A DNA stretch of 64,000 nucleotides from Microvirga sp052115485. GTDB taxonomy: Bacteria > Pseudomonadota > Alphaproteobacteria > Rhizobiales > Beijerinckiaceae. The translations under genes were made by a program, and so were the position numbers. Positions 18,118-26,843 of this stretch are shown one piece after another. Location: contig NZ_JBFRGU010000002.1 of assembly GCF_052115485.1 (NCBI RefSeq), forward strand, positions 62,001 through 126,000, written 5' to 3'. The notes below the pieces were generated by a model, which saw nothing but the letters and a program-made list of their open reading frames with translations, did no database searches and was not told where the DNA came from. The number at the start of each line of letters is the position of its first letter. The stretch's first letter is position 1.

Positions 18118-18873
18118 TCAGCTTCTTGCAAGCCGACCTATCGGGATAATCTCCTTGGCCGCTGGATGATAAGGGCTCGCGCCCCAATCACCGAGCCATT
18201 GTTCGACGACAAGCCCGGCATCCTCGATCAGGGCCGCGAGCTCCGTTTGCGGTGTGTAGCGGATCTGCGCCGATCCCGAGAACGCTTCGCCTGTCGCGAG
18301 GACGCGAAAGCCATTCTCATAGGTCAGGATGCTGGTGGCCTCATCGAAGGAAGGTTCGTTCCAGGTCTCGATGGCGCCGAGCTGGGGATGATCGAGCCGA
18401 TTCAGGCTGTTGTGCCGGTTCCGGTTCTCCCATGTTCTGAGAGCCGGGTTGCGGCTGTCGAAGATGAAGCGCCCGCTTGGATTGAGATGCACCGCGATGG
18501 TCGAGAGCACGGCGCGTTGATCTTCCTCCGTGAGAAAGACCTGAAACACGTGTCCCGTCAGGACGATGAGGTCGAAGCGCTCGTCGAGGCGCAACGTGCG
18601 GGCATCGGCTTCGATCCAGATGGCCTTGTCGCCTGCGGGCCGCGCCCGTGCGATGTCCAGCATTGCCGCTGCAGGATCGACGCCGACCACCTTTCGGCTC
18701 TCAGCCAGCACGCTTGCCAACTCACCAGTGCCGCATCCGAGATCGAGAACGGAGCCGGCATCGGCCGCAAGAGCCATGCAGTAATCGAAGTCGACGCCCC
18801 ATTTGTTCGCCGCATCATAGAACTGGGCTAACTGCGCGTCGCGGTAGAGAGGATCATCCGGAGGGACGCTCAT
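18118..18873 (-). CDS. class I SAM-dependent methyltransferase
   Basis: A 251-aa cytosolic enzyme with the Rossmann-type SAM fold: motif I LDLGCGTGELASVLAE (about residues 43-58), VVGVDPAAAMLDIAR (acidic residue binding the ribose), ADARTLRLDERFDLIVLTGH (motif IV) and HLNPSGRFIFD. The C-terminal half contains RTWENRNRH and YTPQTELAALIEDAGL, seen in methyltransferases of unknown substrate. Nothing in the sequence or context gives the methyl acceptor. Confidence 0.88.
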   Translation of the reverse strand: MSVPPDDPLYRDAQLAQFYDAANKWGVDFDYCMALAADAGSVLDLGCGTGELASVLAESRKVVGVDPAAAMLDIARARPAGDKAIWIEADARTLRLDERFDLIVLTGHVFQVFLTEEDQRAVLSTIAVHLNPSGRFIFDSRNPALRTWENRNRHNSLNRLDHPQLGAIETWNEPSFDEATSILTYENGFRVLATGEAFSGSAQIRYTPQTELAALIEDAGLVVEQWLGDWGASPYHPAAKEIIPIGRLARS

Positions 18874-19093
18874 TCGGTATTTTCTCGGTTCGTGATGTGG
18901 AGACAGCGAAGACCTTACGTGAAATCTGCCGCAATGCGGAGTCGTCCCTGAGTGCTCGCCACCTCCTTTGGCGTACCGCGAGAGGCTAGCGGCGACAGCG
19001 CGAGATCATCCTATTTTCCTGAGTTGTCGTGCGGGACCCGTTCGAATTGCCGGGCCAATAATCTCGTCCACGATCATTTCGAGAGGATCAGCT

Positions 19094-19621
19094 ATGCAGC
19101 GCAAAAGCCAGTTCACAATTGGGATGGCCACAGCAGTGCTTGTCCTCGGCACGGCTGTTTACGCGCAGGACAAATATTCGCTGACATCGCCAGGCGGAAT
19201 CGCGTTCTCCGACTTCAAGGGATACGAGGACTGGGCGGTGGTTTCTTCCGCGCGGACCGACGAAGTGCTCAAGGTTATTGTCGCCAATCCGACCATGATC
19301 GAGGCATACAAGGCCGGCGTTCCAGGCAACGGCCAGCCTTTCCCGGATGGGTCCAAGATCGCGAAGCTCCAGTGGAAGCCGAAGAAGAGCACGGAGGCTC
19401 CCTTCGTTGTGGACGTGCCGGACGTCTTCACGCAGGCTTTCGTCATGGAAAAGGACAGTAAGAGATTTCCCGAGAGCGGCGGGTGGGGCTACGCGCTGTT
19501 CAACTATGATGCCCCAGCCGACAAGTTCACGGCCGATCCAAGCCCCTCGGATTGCGGGCACGCCTGCCATGTGGCCGTGAAGGCGAAGGACTACATTTTC
19601 CACCCGTACCAGAAGCGTTGA
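19094..19621 (+). CDS. cytochrome P460 family c-type haem protein
   Basis: A 175-aa secreted protein with signal peptide (cut near AVYAQ). The C-terminal haem-binding motif CGHACH is the CXXCH that anchors haem c, and the preceding FAVMEKDSKRF-like block and WGYALFNYD are typical of the P460 family. Cytochrome P460 binds an unusual cross-linked haem and oxidises hydroxylamine in ammonia oxidisers; family members elsewhere are often uncharacterised. A Shine-Dalgarno (GAGAGGA) precedes the ATG at 19094. No ammonia-oxidation genes are near. Confidence 0.85.
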   Translation: MQRKSQFTIGMATAVLVLGTAVYAQDKYSLTSPGGIAFSDFKGYEDWAVVSSARTDEVLKVIVANPTMIEAYKAGVPGNGQPFPDGSKIAKLQWKPKKSTEAPFVVDVPDVFTQAFVMEKDSKRFPESGGWGYALFNYDAPADKFTADPSPSDCGHACHVAVKAKDYIFHPYQKR

Positions 19622-19648
19622 GCCAGACGCTGCACAGGGCGGAGAGGC

Positions 19649-19909
19649 TCACATGGAAACCGGCGTGTGCTCGCAAACTCGGACGAGTGCCGCCAATCCT
19701 ACCCGCAAAGCCTCGACAATTTGAGGATCGCTGACGCTTCTGTTGCGCAGCTCGATGGGCGTATCGGCGTCCGGCACGAGACGCGCCGACATGGTGGCGA
19801 GTACTTCGCGGAGCCCCACTTGAGCGTGAGAGGCGCGCGGTGACGTATTGATGAACATCACCGGCTTACCCGGAAAATCCGGCATGCCCACGAGCCAATC
19901 GGCCGGCAC
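19649..19909 (-). pseudogene. 3' fragment of an NADPH-dependent FMN reductase
   Basis: The 86-codon frame reads ADWLVGMPDFPGKPVMFIN, then TSPRASHAQVGLREVLATM, which is the C-terminal part of NADPH:FMN/quinone reductases (ChrR-like). The flavin-binding N-terminal half is absent. The homology stops at about 19915, where unrelated sequence leads into the end of the RTX gene. The start given is only the first possible initiator. This is a truncated remnant, probably cut by the event that placed the RTX gene here. Confidence 0.65.
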
Positions 19910-19945
19910 ATGCCCGGCCCTTGTCGTTGCAGCGCCAGATCATCG

Positions 19946-21985
19946 TCAGACGATGAGGAAGTCCTTGTGCGTCAGCTTGAGGTTCTTGGGCAGGCTCGCG
20001 ATCTGCAGTGCCGGCTGCTCGCCGGTGCCGTCGGGATCGAAGAAGAGCGTGCCGGTCTTCTTGTTGTAGATAATATGGTCGTTCGAATCGTGCACCCTGT
20101 CGCCGGTCCAGAACGCGGATTTCGCGAGGCCACCCTTCTTGCCGATACCCTTGAAAGCGGACAGCTTCAGGTGGATCGTGTCGTCTGCAACGTTGAAGTC
20201 GTAGAGATACTCGACATTCGTCTTCACGTTGGGCTTGGTGTCGAAGATGAACACGTCCTTACCGATGCCACCGAACATGACGTCGTTGCCTGCGCCACCC
20301 ATGAGTGTGTCGGCGCCGTCGTTACCATAGAGAAAGTCATTGCCGGCAAGGCCCGAGAGACGGTCGTTGCCGGCCTCGCCCGACAACGTGTCGACGCCCT
20401 TGGTTCCGCTGAGGACGAGCGGGGTGGTCTCGATCACATTGCGGACGCTGAGCGTGATCGCCTTGGTAAATTCGAGGCCGTAGGGGTCCGTGGCCTTGAT
20501 GGAGATGATGTGCTGCTTCGCCACCTCGTAATCGAGCGGACGTGTGAGAATGAGCCCGCTGCCGTTGATGGCAAATAGGCCACCGGCGCTGTCTGTGAGA
20601 GTGTAGGTGAGTGTATCACCATCGGCATCAGAGCCGTAGATATCCGCAATCTTGCCCGGCGCGGCCGCTTCGGAGAGGCTCGAAATCGAGAGGAAGATAG
20701 CCGACGGCGTAGCATTGGTGAGCGCGATGTTCTTGTCGGCGAATTTCAGGATGCGGATGTCCTTGAGGACATCGATGCCGTCCTGGCCCGTGTTGTCGGT
20801 GATCGTGTAGCTGCCGTCCGCTTTCAAGCTCCAGGTATAATTGGCGCTATTGCCAGCATATTCCGCTGTGTCCTCGCCAGAGCCTCCGTCCAATGAATCG
20901 TTGCCTGCACCACCGACGAGGAAGTCCACCCCGGATCCGCCCTCAAGCGTGTCGTTGTCCGCACCGCCTTTGAGCGTATCGTTGCCTCCATTACCGATCA
21001 GACGGTTTTTTCCGGCATCGCCGATGAACGTGTCGTTACCGGAGCCGCCTTCCAGATTGGCGATCCCGATCAAGGTATCGAAGCCGTAGCCGCCGGTATC
21101 CTGAGCAATCGAAATCGTGAGATCGATCTTGGCAGCGGAAGTGCTGCTATAGCGCGCAGTGTTGGTGCCGATGCCGCCGTCGAGTCGGTCTGCGCCCAGG
21201 CCTCCTTCGAGGGTGTCGTCCCCATCGCCCCCGCGGAGAGTGTTGTCGCTCGTGCTGCCGATGAGGACATCATTGTGTGCACTTCCAATGACATTCTCGA
21301 TATCGACGAGGGTATCGAGGCCCTGCGAGCCACCGATGACTTGATCCGTTGTCTTTCTGAGATCGACGGTCACACTGCTTGTGGCTTCTGCATAATCCAC
21401 TGTATCGCTGCCGCCGCCGCCGCCGATGTAATCAGTGCCTTCGCCGCCCGCGAATGTCTCCGATCCCGCCCCTCCGTAGGCGATATCGTCACCGGCTCCC
21501 AGCTTGATCATACCGCCGGTGGCACCCCCTAACGTCCCGTCATAGAGATCGTTGCCGCCCTTAAGGTCCATGAGAACGGGGGCGGCCGCAATGGAGGTGG
21601 TTTTCAGAGTGCCGTAGTTGGTGATCCGATCGTTACCGCTGTTTCCTTCGATAGCGATGCCGGTGGCTTCGATCGTTCCAAAGTTGGTGACGGAATTCAT
21701 CCCTGCTGCCGCGAAGAGGATCGCCGTGCTGGTATTCGATTGGATGATGCCGTGATTGTAGATCGTATTTGTGATTCCCAGCATCTGAAGGCCATAGATC
21801 TGTCCGATGACCTTCCCGCCGGTGCCGATCAAAATGCGCTGCGTATTTGCGGCTTGGATGGCGGTCAGGGTGGTGCTGGAGACCTCGAGATCGATCAGTG
21901 TCGTGCCGCTCGTCGCCAGTTCGAGCCTGGCGACCGTGCCACTGACGGGGAGAGGGTTGGAGGCATCATAAATGATGTTGGCCAT
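19946..21985 (-). CDS. RTX (hemolysin-type) calcium-binding protein with cadherin-like domain
   Basis: A 679-aa protein with no N-terminal signal, as expected for type I secretion. The N-terminal part looks beta-helical. Long runs of GGxGxDxLxGG nonapeptides follow (about residues 150-370), then a cadherin-like domain (about 420-520, DADGDTLTYTLTD and IISIKATDPYGLEF), a second RTX block, and a C-terminal unit ending KLTHKDFLIV. It is exported across both membranes and folds on binding Ca2+. ATG 21985 (MANIIYDA) was chosen over a TTG at 22003. Three other RTX genes in the window share the C-terminal unit or tail style. Confidence 0.88.
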   Translation of the reverse strand: MANIIYDASNPLPVSGTVARLELATSGTTLIDLEVSSTTLTAIQAANTQRILIGTGGKVIGQIYGLQMLGITNTIYNHGIIQSNTSTAILFAAAGMNSVTNFGTIEATGIAIEGNSGNDRITNYGTLKTTSIAAAPVLMDLKGGNDLYDGTLGGATGGMIKLGAGDDIAYGGAGSETFAGGEGTDYIGGGGGSDTVDYAEATSSVTVDLRKTTDQVIGGSQGLDTLVDIENVIGSAHNDVLIGSTSDNTLRGGDGDDTLEGGLGADRLDGGIGTNTARYSSTSAAKIDLTISIAQDTGGYGFDTLIGIANLEGGSGNDTFIGDAGKNRLIGNGGNDTLKGGADNDTLEGGSGVDFLVGGAGNDSLDGGSGEDTAEYAGNSANYTWSLKADGSYTITDNTGQDGIDVLKDIRILKFADKNIALTNATPSAIFLSISSLSEAAAPGKIADIYGSDADGDTLTYTLTDSAGGLFAINGSGLILTRPLDYEVAKQHIISIKATDPYGLEFTKAITLSVRNVIETTPLVLSGTKGVDTLSGEAGNDRLSGLAGNDFLYGNDGADTLMGGAGNDVMFGGIGKDVFIFDTKPNVKTNVEYLYDFNVADDTIHLKLSAFKGIGKKGGLAKSAFWTGDRVHDSNDHIIYNKKTGTLFFDPDGTGEQPALQIASLPKNLKLTHKDFLIV

Positions 21986-22189
21986 GGAACATCCGCAGGT
22001 CAAAGCAATGGATGTTTGAGATATACATTATTACGTAACAAAAACAAATTGTTTCACTCTTGTGGCCTGACGGCTGCCGGTACAATTGCAGGGGATGCGG
22101 AGATCAATTGGCGCTGGCTGGTCGCGACATAACGGCACAAGCAGTGCAGAATCGGTCCCGAACGCCGCTGCGATGACGGGCCTATACAC

Positions 22190-22412
22190 GGCCTCACCCT
22201 GAGGAGGCGCGCTAGCGCCGTCTCGAAGGGCGGCGTCTCCAGGGTGCGCTGGACCCTCCTTCGAGACGGTCACTACGCGGCATCCTCAGGATGAGGCGGG
22301 GAGGGAAGCCCTGGCGTCATTCCGGACGCCATCGGCGATCCGGGATCGCATGACCGGCATGGCGCTTCCCCGTCTCGCGATCCCGGGTTCCGCTTTGCGG
22401 CCCCGGGATGAC
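22190..22412. repeat. mosaic of palindromic repeats (CCTCA-type element plus family A copy)
   Basis: The first part holds CCTCACCCTGAGGAGG, the inverted pair CCGTCTCGAAGG / CCTTCGAGACGG, and CATCCTCAGGATGAGG. The second part (22316-22412) is bounded by GTCATTCCGG and CCCCGGGATGAC, a diverged copy of the repeat at 16357 and 44967. Such mosaics are dispersed between genes in Rhizobiales. The stretch 22004-22449 holds no gene. Confidence 0.75.
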
Positions 22413-22449
22413 GAAAACCTGTACGCGACTGCGGATGATCCGACAGGCG

Positions 22450-22710
22450 TCATCGCTGCAGGGCCGCCCGGACGATCTTGCGCTGCTCGTCCCAATGCTC
22501 GCGATAAGCGGGCATGTTCTCGCGCAGGGCGTCGGAGAAGAAGTCCCGGCGCGCGAAGAAACAGGGCGGTCCGTAGCCGCCCTGGCAAGTCCCCTCGATG
22601 CGGCAGGCGCGCTTGCGGCAGGTGGAGGGCACCCGCAGGATGTCGGCCAGCCGCCGCAAGGTGTCGTCGCAATCGGGCAGTTTGGAGAGAGTGGCCTGAA
22701 CGTGGCTCAT
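22450..22710 (-). CDS. small cysteine-rich protein, unknown
   Basis: An 86-aa protein starting at ATG 22710 behind an excellent Shine-Dalgarno (GGAGG, 7 bases away). Clustered cysteines (CRKRACRIEGTCQGG and PPCFFARRD) could bind a metal or form disulfides. The flanking parts are helical (LRRLADILRVPSTC and YREHWDEQRKIVRAAL). The longer open frame upstream has no support. Family not recognised; it lacks a signal peptide, so metal binding in the cytosol is the likelier use of the cysteines. Confidence 0.65.
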   Translation of the reverse strand: MSHVQATLSKLPDCDDTLRRLADILRVPSTCRKRACRIEGTCQGGYGPPCFFARRDFFSDALRENMPAYREHWDEQRKIVRAALQR

Positions 22711-23322
22711 GAAACCTCCGGCAATCGTTTCGTCTGAAATGGAATGGTTTGAAAAATGGCGAGCGCCTGCGGGCTCCGGGCCTGAAAAGGCCGGGAGCCT
22801 GTCACGAGAGTGGGCGAGGATGGCGCGATGCACGGCCCGGCTCGATCTCTGATGGTTATATGCTTGGAGCCGGGAGGCGCCTCGCGCACGGCTTTTTTAG
22901 GCGGACAGGCGGACGTGAGCCCGGCGACTGCCGTACGCGGATTCTGCCTCGCGGCAGGCGGCGCACGACCCATCCCGACGTCTCCAGCCACAGCCTGGGC
23001 CTCCCGCCGAACAAGGCTGCGTCACCTCGCCCGCGAGACCGTGCCCAACCCCACAATCACGACGCCTCGCGAACGCGCCCCTCGGTGGGTTGGGACAGGA
23101 GGAAGATGGCCCAGATTGGGATAATTGTCAAGAACAAATAGAGAACAATCTCTGTCCCCATGCAAACGAAAGGCTAGAAGGAGCGGAAAATGCGTAGCGG
23201 TTGTTGATTTTGCTGGTAAACCAAGCAGCGGTGCTGAATTGGGAAGAAGCCTAGATGACACCGGCTTAAAATCCCATAAATTATCTCCCGAGATTTTAGG
23301 CGGTCTCGACAACCGTCGCTAA
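22711..23322. other. intergenic region and left edge of AT-richer island
   Basis: About 612 bp with no certain gene. The first 390 bp have the high-GC composition of the flanks. From about 23100 the sequence becomes visibly richer in A and T, matching the SIR2 gene that follows. At 23094-23141 a Shine-Dalgarno (AGGAGGAAG) leads into an 11-codon frame MAQIGIIVKNK-stop, which may be a cut-off gene start. Another short frame ends exactly at the SIR2 gene start. Confidence 0.5.
23125..23322 (+). CDS. possible small protein abutting the SIR2 gene
   Basis: A 65-codon frame starting with TTG whose TAA is immediately followed by the ATG of the SIR2-STAND gene. The second half (VAVVDFAGKPSSGAELG, SHKLSPEILGGLDNRR) has plausible protein character and the same AT-richer codons as the SIR2 gene. 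The start is weak and no family is recognised. It could be a small partner or a translation-coupling leader, or a chance frame. Confidence 0.25.
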   Translation: MSRTNREQSLSPCKRKARRSGKCVAVVDFAGKPSSGAELGRSLDDTGLKSHKLSPEILGGLDNRR

Positions 23323-26300
23323 ATGTTCGGGGGAATTGTGACAGCTAAACGAGCTAAACCAAATATTCCGCCGCTACTGATTGAGGCCGTTAAAGCCCAG
23401 CGGTGCGTTCTTTTCCTAGGCGCGGGGGCGTCAAAAGAAGCAAATAATAAAAAAGGCGAAACGCCGCCTGATGCGAACCAGCTAAGAGACATTTTAGCAC
23501 AACGGTTCTTTGGAAAGGAAATGAAGAATCGCGATGTCATGGCTGTTGCGGAAATGGCAATAGCCAACGGTTCCGCCGCGCAGGTATACGAAGAAGTCCG
23601 TAAGGCATTTGTCGACTTTGAGCCGAAAGATGCCCATAAGCTACTTCCAACCTTCAATTGGAGGGCAATAGCGACAACGAATTATGATCTAATTGTAGAG
23701 AACGCCTACAAGGTCGTCTCCAGTTCGGTTCAGCAGCTTGTTCCGCTAGTAAAGGATGATGAGCCAATAGATGAAAGATTGCGAGCGTTCAGCAATCCAG
23801 TCCCCTATCTAAAATTGCATGGATGCTTAAATCACATCCACGATAGCCAAATACCACCAGTGCTATCTCGTGAAGTCTACAATACTTATTCAAAAAATCG
23901 CACCCGACTGTTCTCGCGCCTTCAGGATATGGCGTACGAACATACATTTGTGTTTGTAGGCTACCGGCTCGACGACTCGCACATCCGAGAATTGATTTAT
24001 AGCCTCGGCATTGGGAAGCGACCGCGCTGGTACATGGTCACGCCAAACGCTGAAAGCGAGGACGTTGATTTTTGGGCGACCAAAAACCTCGAAATCATCA
24101 AGGCCTATTTTGGCGATTTCATCTCCACGTTGGATGAAGTTATTCCACCATTATTTCGCCGCCTCAGCCAGCCTGCCGATATCGCGAACGTCCCAATTAG
24201 GCGTTTCTTTCGGTCGCACATCCTTGAGTCGGAGGTGGCTAGCCGCTCTCTGACAGACGATCTGACCTTAGTGCACGCCGAAATGCCTTTCGAGGTGCAA
24301 ACCGCGCAGCAATTTTATTCCGGCTACGATACTGGCTGGGGCGGGATAATCCAAAAATACGATGTTCGGCGACAGGTCGAAGATGATATTCTTTTCGAAG
24401 CTTTGCTTGAGAATGAGAATCCGAATGGTCCAATTTTAATAACTGTTAGAGGACCTGCTGGATCAGGTAAAACCATCGCCCTCAAACGTACCGCATACGA
24501 AGCGGCGGTAGCTTCTGGGGCGCTTGTTCTTTGGCTCAACTCAGGGGGCACCTTGCGACCTGAGGTTTTTGTGGAGCTATTCGAACTGACTAATAGGACA
24601 ATTTATCTATTTGTCGATGAGGTAGCGCTCCACGCTGAAGGTTTGATCAAGTTAATGCGGAAAGCGAAGGCGGATAAGCTTCCTCTCGTCGTTGTGGGGG
24701 CCGAGCGCGACGCAGATTGGAACACCTACTGTAAGGAGCTTGAGGACGAGCTTCCTGGATCAGAGCTAAGGGTGCGCTACCTGTCCCTTAAGGAAATTAA
24801 TGGGCTACTTGATCTTCTGGAAAAGCATTCTTGTCTGGGCCTACTTGCTTCGGAGACACGCGAGGAACGTGTTCGTCAGTTTGAGAACGTAGCAGAACGG
24901 CAACTTTTGGTCGCGCTTCATCAGTTGACTCAAGGCAGGCCGTTTGAAGAAGTGCTAATGCTCGAACATCAACGCATCAATCCTGAGCAGGCCCGACAGC
25001 TCTACCTCGATATTGCAACGATGCATCAGTTTGCAGTAAGCGCTCGAGCAGGAACGATATCGCGCATTTCAGGAATAACCTTTGCAGATTATCAAGAGAA
25101 GTTTTTTGCTCCTCTGGAAAACATCGTTCGCACTGAGGTTGATAAATACAGTAAAGACCTCAGTTATAGAACCCGTCACGCCCGTGTGGCTCAACTGGTA
25201 TTTAGGCAGGCATGCCAGAGCGATGAAGAGAAAGCATCTCAGTTCTCGCGACTGATACGTGGGTTTGATATCGGCTATTCGTCCGATTCTCGTGCTTTAG
25301 AACAGATAACTAAGGGGCGCGCGCTAGCCGATACGTTCAGTCGACCTGAGCCAGTTCGCGAAATATTCAAAGCGGCAATCGAAGTGGCTCCTAACCGAGC
25401 CTTCCTCTACCAGCAGGCAGCTTTATTTGAATTGCATCACTCTCAAGGATCGCTTGACCTTGCGGAAAAACTGGCCAACGACGCAAGGGAGATGGACGAG
25501 AACAGTACCTCTGTAATCCATACTCAAGCCGAAGTGGATCGCATTAGAGCGAATAGATCCTCATCCTTGCTGCTCAAGGATCAACTGCGGAGACGTGCTC
25601 GCGAGAGACTTAATGAACTGCCTAGCACCAACAGGTTTGCGGTTTCGAGTCGGTGTAAACTTTTGGTGGACGAGATAAGCGAGCTCAAGCAATTGCTTAC
25701 CGATAATACGCCTGATCATGAAGCGATATTCTTTGCAGACAAAGTGAAGGATGCAGAGTCGCGAATATGGTCAGCGCTTCAACAATTTCCTGATGATGCG
25801 GATATCATTCAGATCGAAGCGAGGCTTAGAGATGAACTTGATCAGGAGGAGCGAGCACTAAGGGCCCTTGAAAGGGCACTACGTTCTTCCCCCAAAGGGT
25901 CTGGCGTGGCAATTCGAGTTGCTAGGATTTACAGTAGACGCGGTCGACCGGACGTTAGCTTGAAGGTTTTAACCGACGCTCTATCAAAGACACCGGACGA
26001 TAAGGGAGTTCATTCCGAGCTGGCAAAGCTGTATCTCGAAGATGGCACCAAGAACGATGATTTTGTCGAGGGTCATCTGCGCAAAGGCTTTTCAACAGGG
26101 GACGGGAATTTTGAAGCTCGATTTGAGTTGGCCCAGTTTTTGTTCTCTCGCGGTGAGATGAGCAAGTCGAACGAGGAATTTATTTATATCGACAAAAACG
26201 CCCCGGAAGCCTTTCGGCCGATTGTGGCCAAAAGAGACAATATTTTCACAGAACGGATAGGTGAGAAGACGGGCTATGTTCAGAGCGTGAAGGGCCACAT

Positions 26301-26463
26301 ACTCTTTATTCGATTAGGGTCTTATCCTAGGGAAATATTTGCCCATAAGTCATCAATTGTTGATGGTGATTTTGAGCTTGTGTCTGCGGGAGACAATGTA
26401 AAATTCCGCGTTCGATTTAACCGCAAAGGCCCGGTGGCTGTTGATATCCGAATGACTCAGTAA
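23323..26463 (+). CDS. SIR2-STAND NTPase fusion, probable anti-phage NADase with C-terminal cold-shock-like domain
   Basis: A 1046-aa multidomain protein. Residues about 17-280 form a SIR2-like domain: FLGAGAS (31-37), TTNYD (118-122, with N120 in the usual catalytic place), KLHG (164-167, H166), and FVGYRLDDSHIRELI. Residues about 345-560 hold a P-loop NTPase with Walker A GPAGSGKT (377-384) and Walker B IYLFVDE (427-433), in the style of STAND proteins. Residues about 650-965 are helical, TPR-like. Residues 982-1046 resemble a cold-shock domain (GYVQSVKGHILFI, EIFAHKSSI, GDNVKFRVRFNRKGP). SIR2-STAND proteins such as Avs5 and related systems destroy NAD+ when phage is sensed, aborting infection. 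Codons rich in AGA, ATA and TTA set it apart from its neighbours and suggest transfer. The sensing role of the C-terminus is inference. Confidence 0.85.
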   Translation: MFGGIVTAKRAKPNIPPLLIEAVKAQRCVLFLGAGASKEANNKKGETPPDANQLRDILAQRFFGKEMKNRDVMAVAEMAIANGSAAQVYEEVRKAFVDFEPKDAHKLLPTFNWRAIATTNYDLIVENAYKVVSSSVQQLVPLVKDDEPIDERLRAFSNPVPYLKLHGCLNHIHDSQIPPVLSREVYNTYSKNRTRLFSRLQDMAYEHTFVFVGYRLDDSHIRELIYSLGIGKRPRWYMVTPNAESEDVDFWATKNLEIIKAYFGDFISTLDEVIPPLFRRLSQPADIANVPIRRFFRSHILESEVASRSLTDDLTLVHAEMPFEVQTAQQFYSGYDTGWGGIIQKYDVRRQVEDDILFEALLENENPNGPILITVRGPAGSGKTIALKRTAYEAAVASGALVLWLNSGGTLRPEVFVELFELTNRTIYLFVDEVALHAEGLIKLMRKAKADKLPLVVVGAERDADWNTYCKELEDELPGSELRVRYLSLKEINGLLDLLEKHSCLGLLASETREERVRQFENVAERQLLVALHQLTQGRPFEEVLMLEHQRINPEQARQLYLDIATMHQFAVSARAGTISRISGITFADYQEKFFAPLENIVRTEVDKYSKDLSYRTRHARVAQLVFRQACQSDEEKASQFSRLIRGFDIGYSSDSRALEQITKGRALADTFSRPEPVREIFKAAIEVAPNRAFLYQQAALFELHHSQGSLDLAEKLANDAREMDENSTSVIHTQAEVDRIRANRSSSLLLKDQLRRRARERLNELPSTNRFAVSSRCKLLVDEISELKQLLTDNTPDHEAIFFADKVKDAESRIWSALQQFPDDADIIQIEARLRDELDQEERALRALERALRSSPKGSGVAIRVARIYSRRGRPDVSLKVLTDALSKTPDDKGVHSELAKLYLEDGTKNDDFVEGHLRKGFSTGDGNFEARFELAQFLFSRGEMSKSNEEFIYIDKNAPEAFRPIVAKRDNIFTERIGEKTGYVQSVKGHILFIRLGSYPREIFAHKSSIVDGDFELVSAGDNVKFRVRFNRKGPVAVDIRMTQ

Positions 26464-26784
26464 GTTGTGTAGTGACAGGAAACCTTGCCGACCTCTCGGT
26501 CGGTATTCGCCGTAGATGACGCCAAGACATTCAAACCTCCGCTTTGTGCGTTGCTCTAGGAATGATCGGTTAGCCCTTACACACCACCATTGACCCTTTC
26601 CCCCCTTCGCGTGTTATCTCGTAGCCGGAGCCGGCCGTAGCCGGTTCTGGGGCGTAAGAACCCCTCCAAGAGCGGCCGGCATCGGCCGCTAACGATGCCT
26701 TCCCAGCCTATGGCCGGGGAGGCGATGGCGCATGTCCAGGGCGAAAGCCTAAAGGTCATCGCGGCCGTCTCTTGGCGGTTTCTT
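26464..26784 (+). promoter_or_regulatory. structured leader region upstream of the XRE regulator
   Basis: No gene is credible in this stretch. From about 26610 the sequence contains several hairpins in a row: GGTTCTGGGG...AACCCC, the perfect AGCGGCCG-GCAT-CGGCCGCT, GCCTTCCCAGCC...GGGGAGGC and CCAGGGCGAAAGCCT. This run leads into the terminator-like hairpin before the regulator gene. It looks like a structured 5' leader or small RNA, but it matches no RNA class I know. Confidence 0.35.
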
Positions 26785-26842
26785 AACTCCCCGACCACCA
26801 GCGCCGCTGGTGGTCGCCACCGCCACAAGGGGGAGTTTTTTG
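26785..26842 (+). promoter_or_regulatory. terminator-like hairpin that hides the Shine-Dalgarno of the XRE gene
   Basis: An inner perfect 10-bp stem GACCACCAGC / GCTGGTGGTC with a 3-base loop lies inside an outer 8-bp stem AACTCCCC / GGGGAGTT, followed by six T's. The right arm of the outer stem is also the Shine-Dalgarno (GGGGGAG) of the regulator that starts at 26844. The structure can therefore act as a terminator and as a lid on the ribosome binding site. Confidence 0.55.
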
Positions 26843-26843
26843 A

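Noticed and set aside
20000..21600. Short regular repeats in DNA that could suggest a CRISPR or tandem array
   Set aside because: They encode the GGxGxDxLx nonapeptides of the RTX protein; no constant repeat with variable spacers is present.
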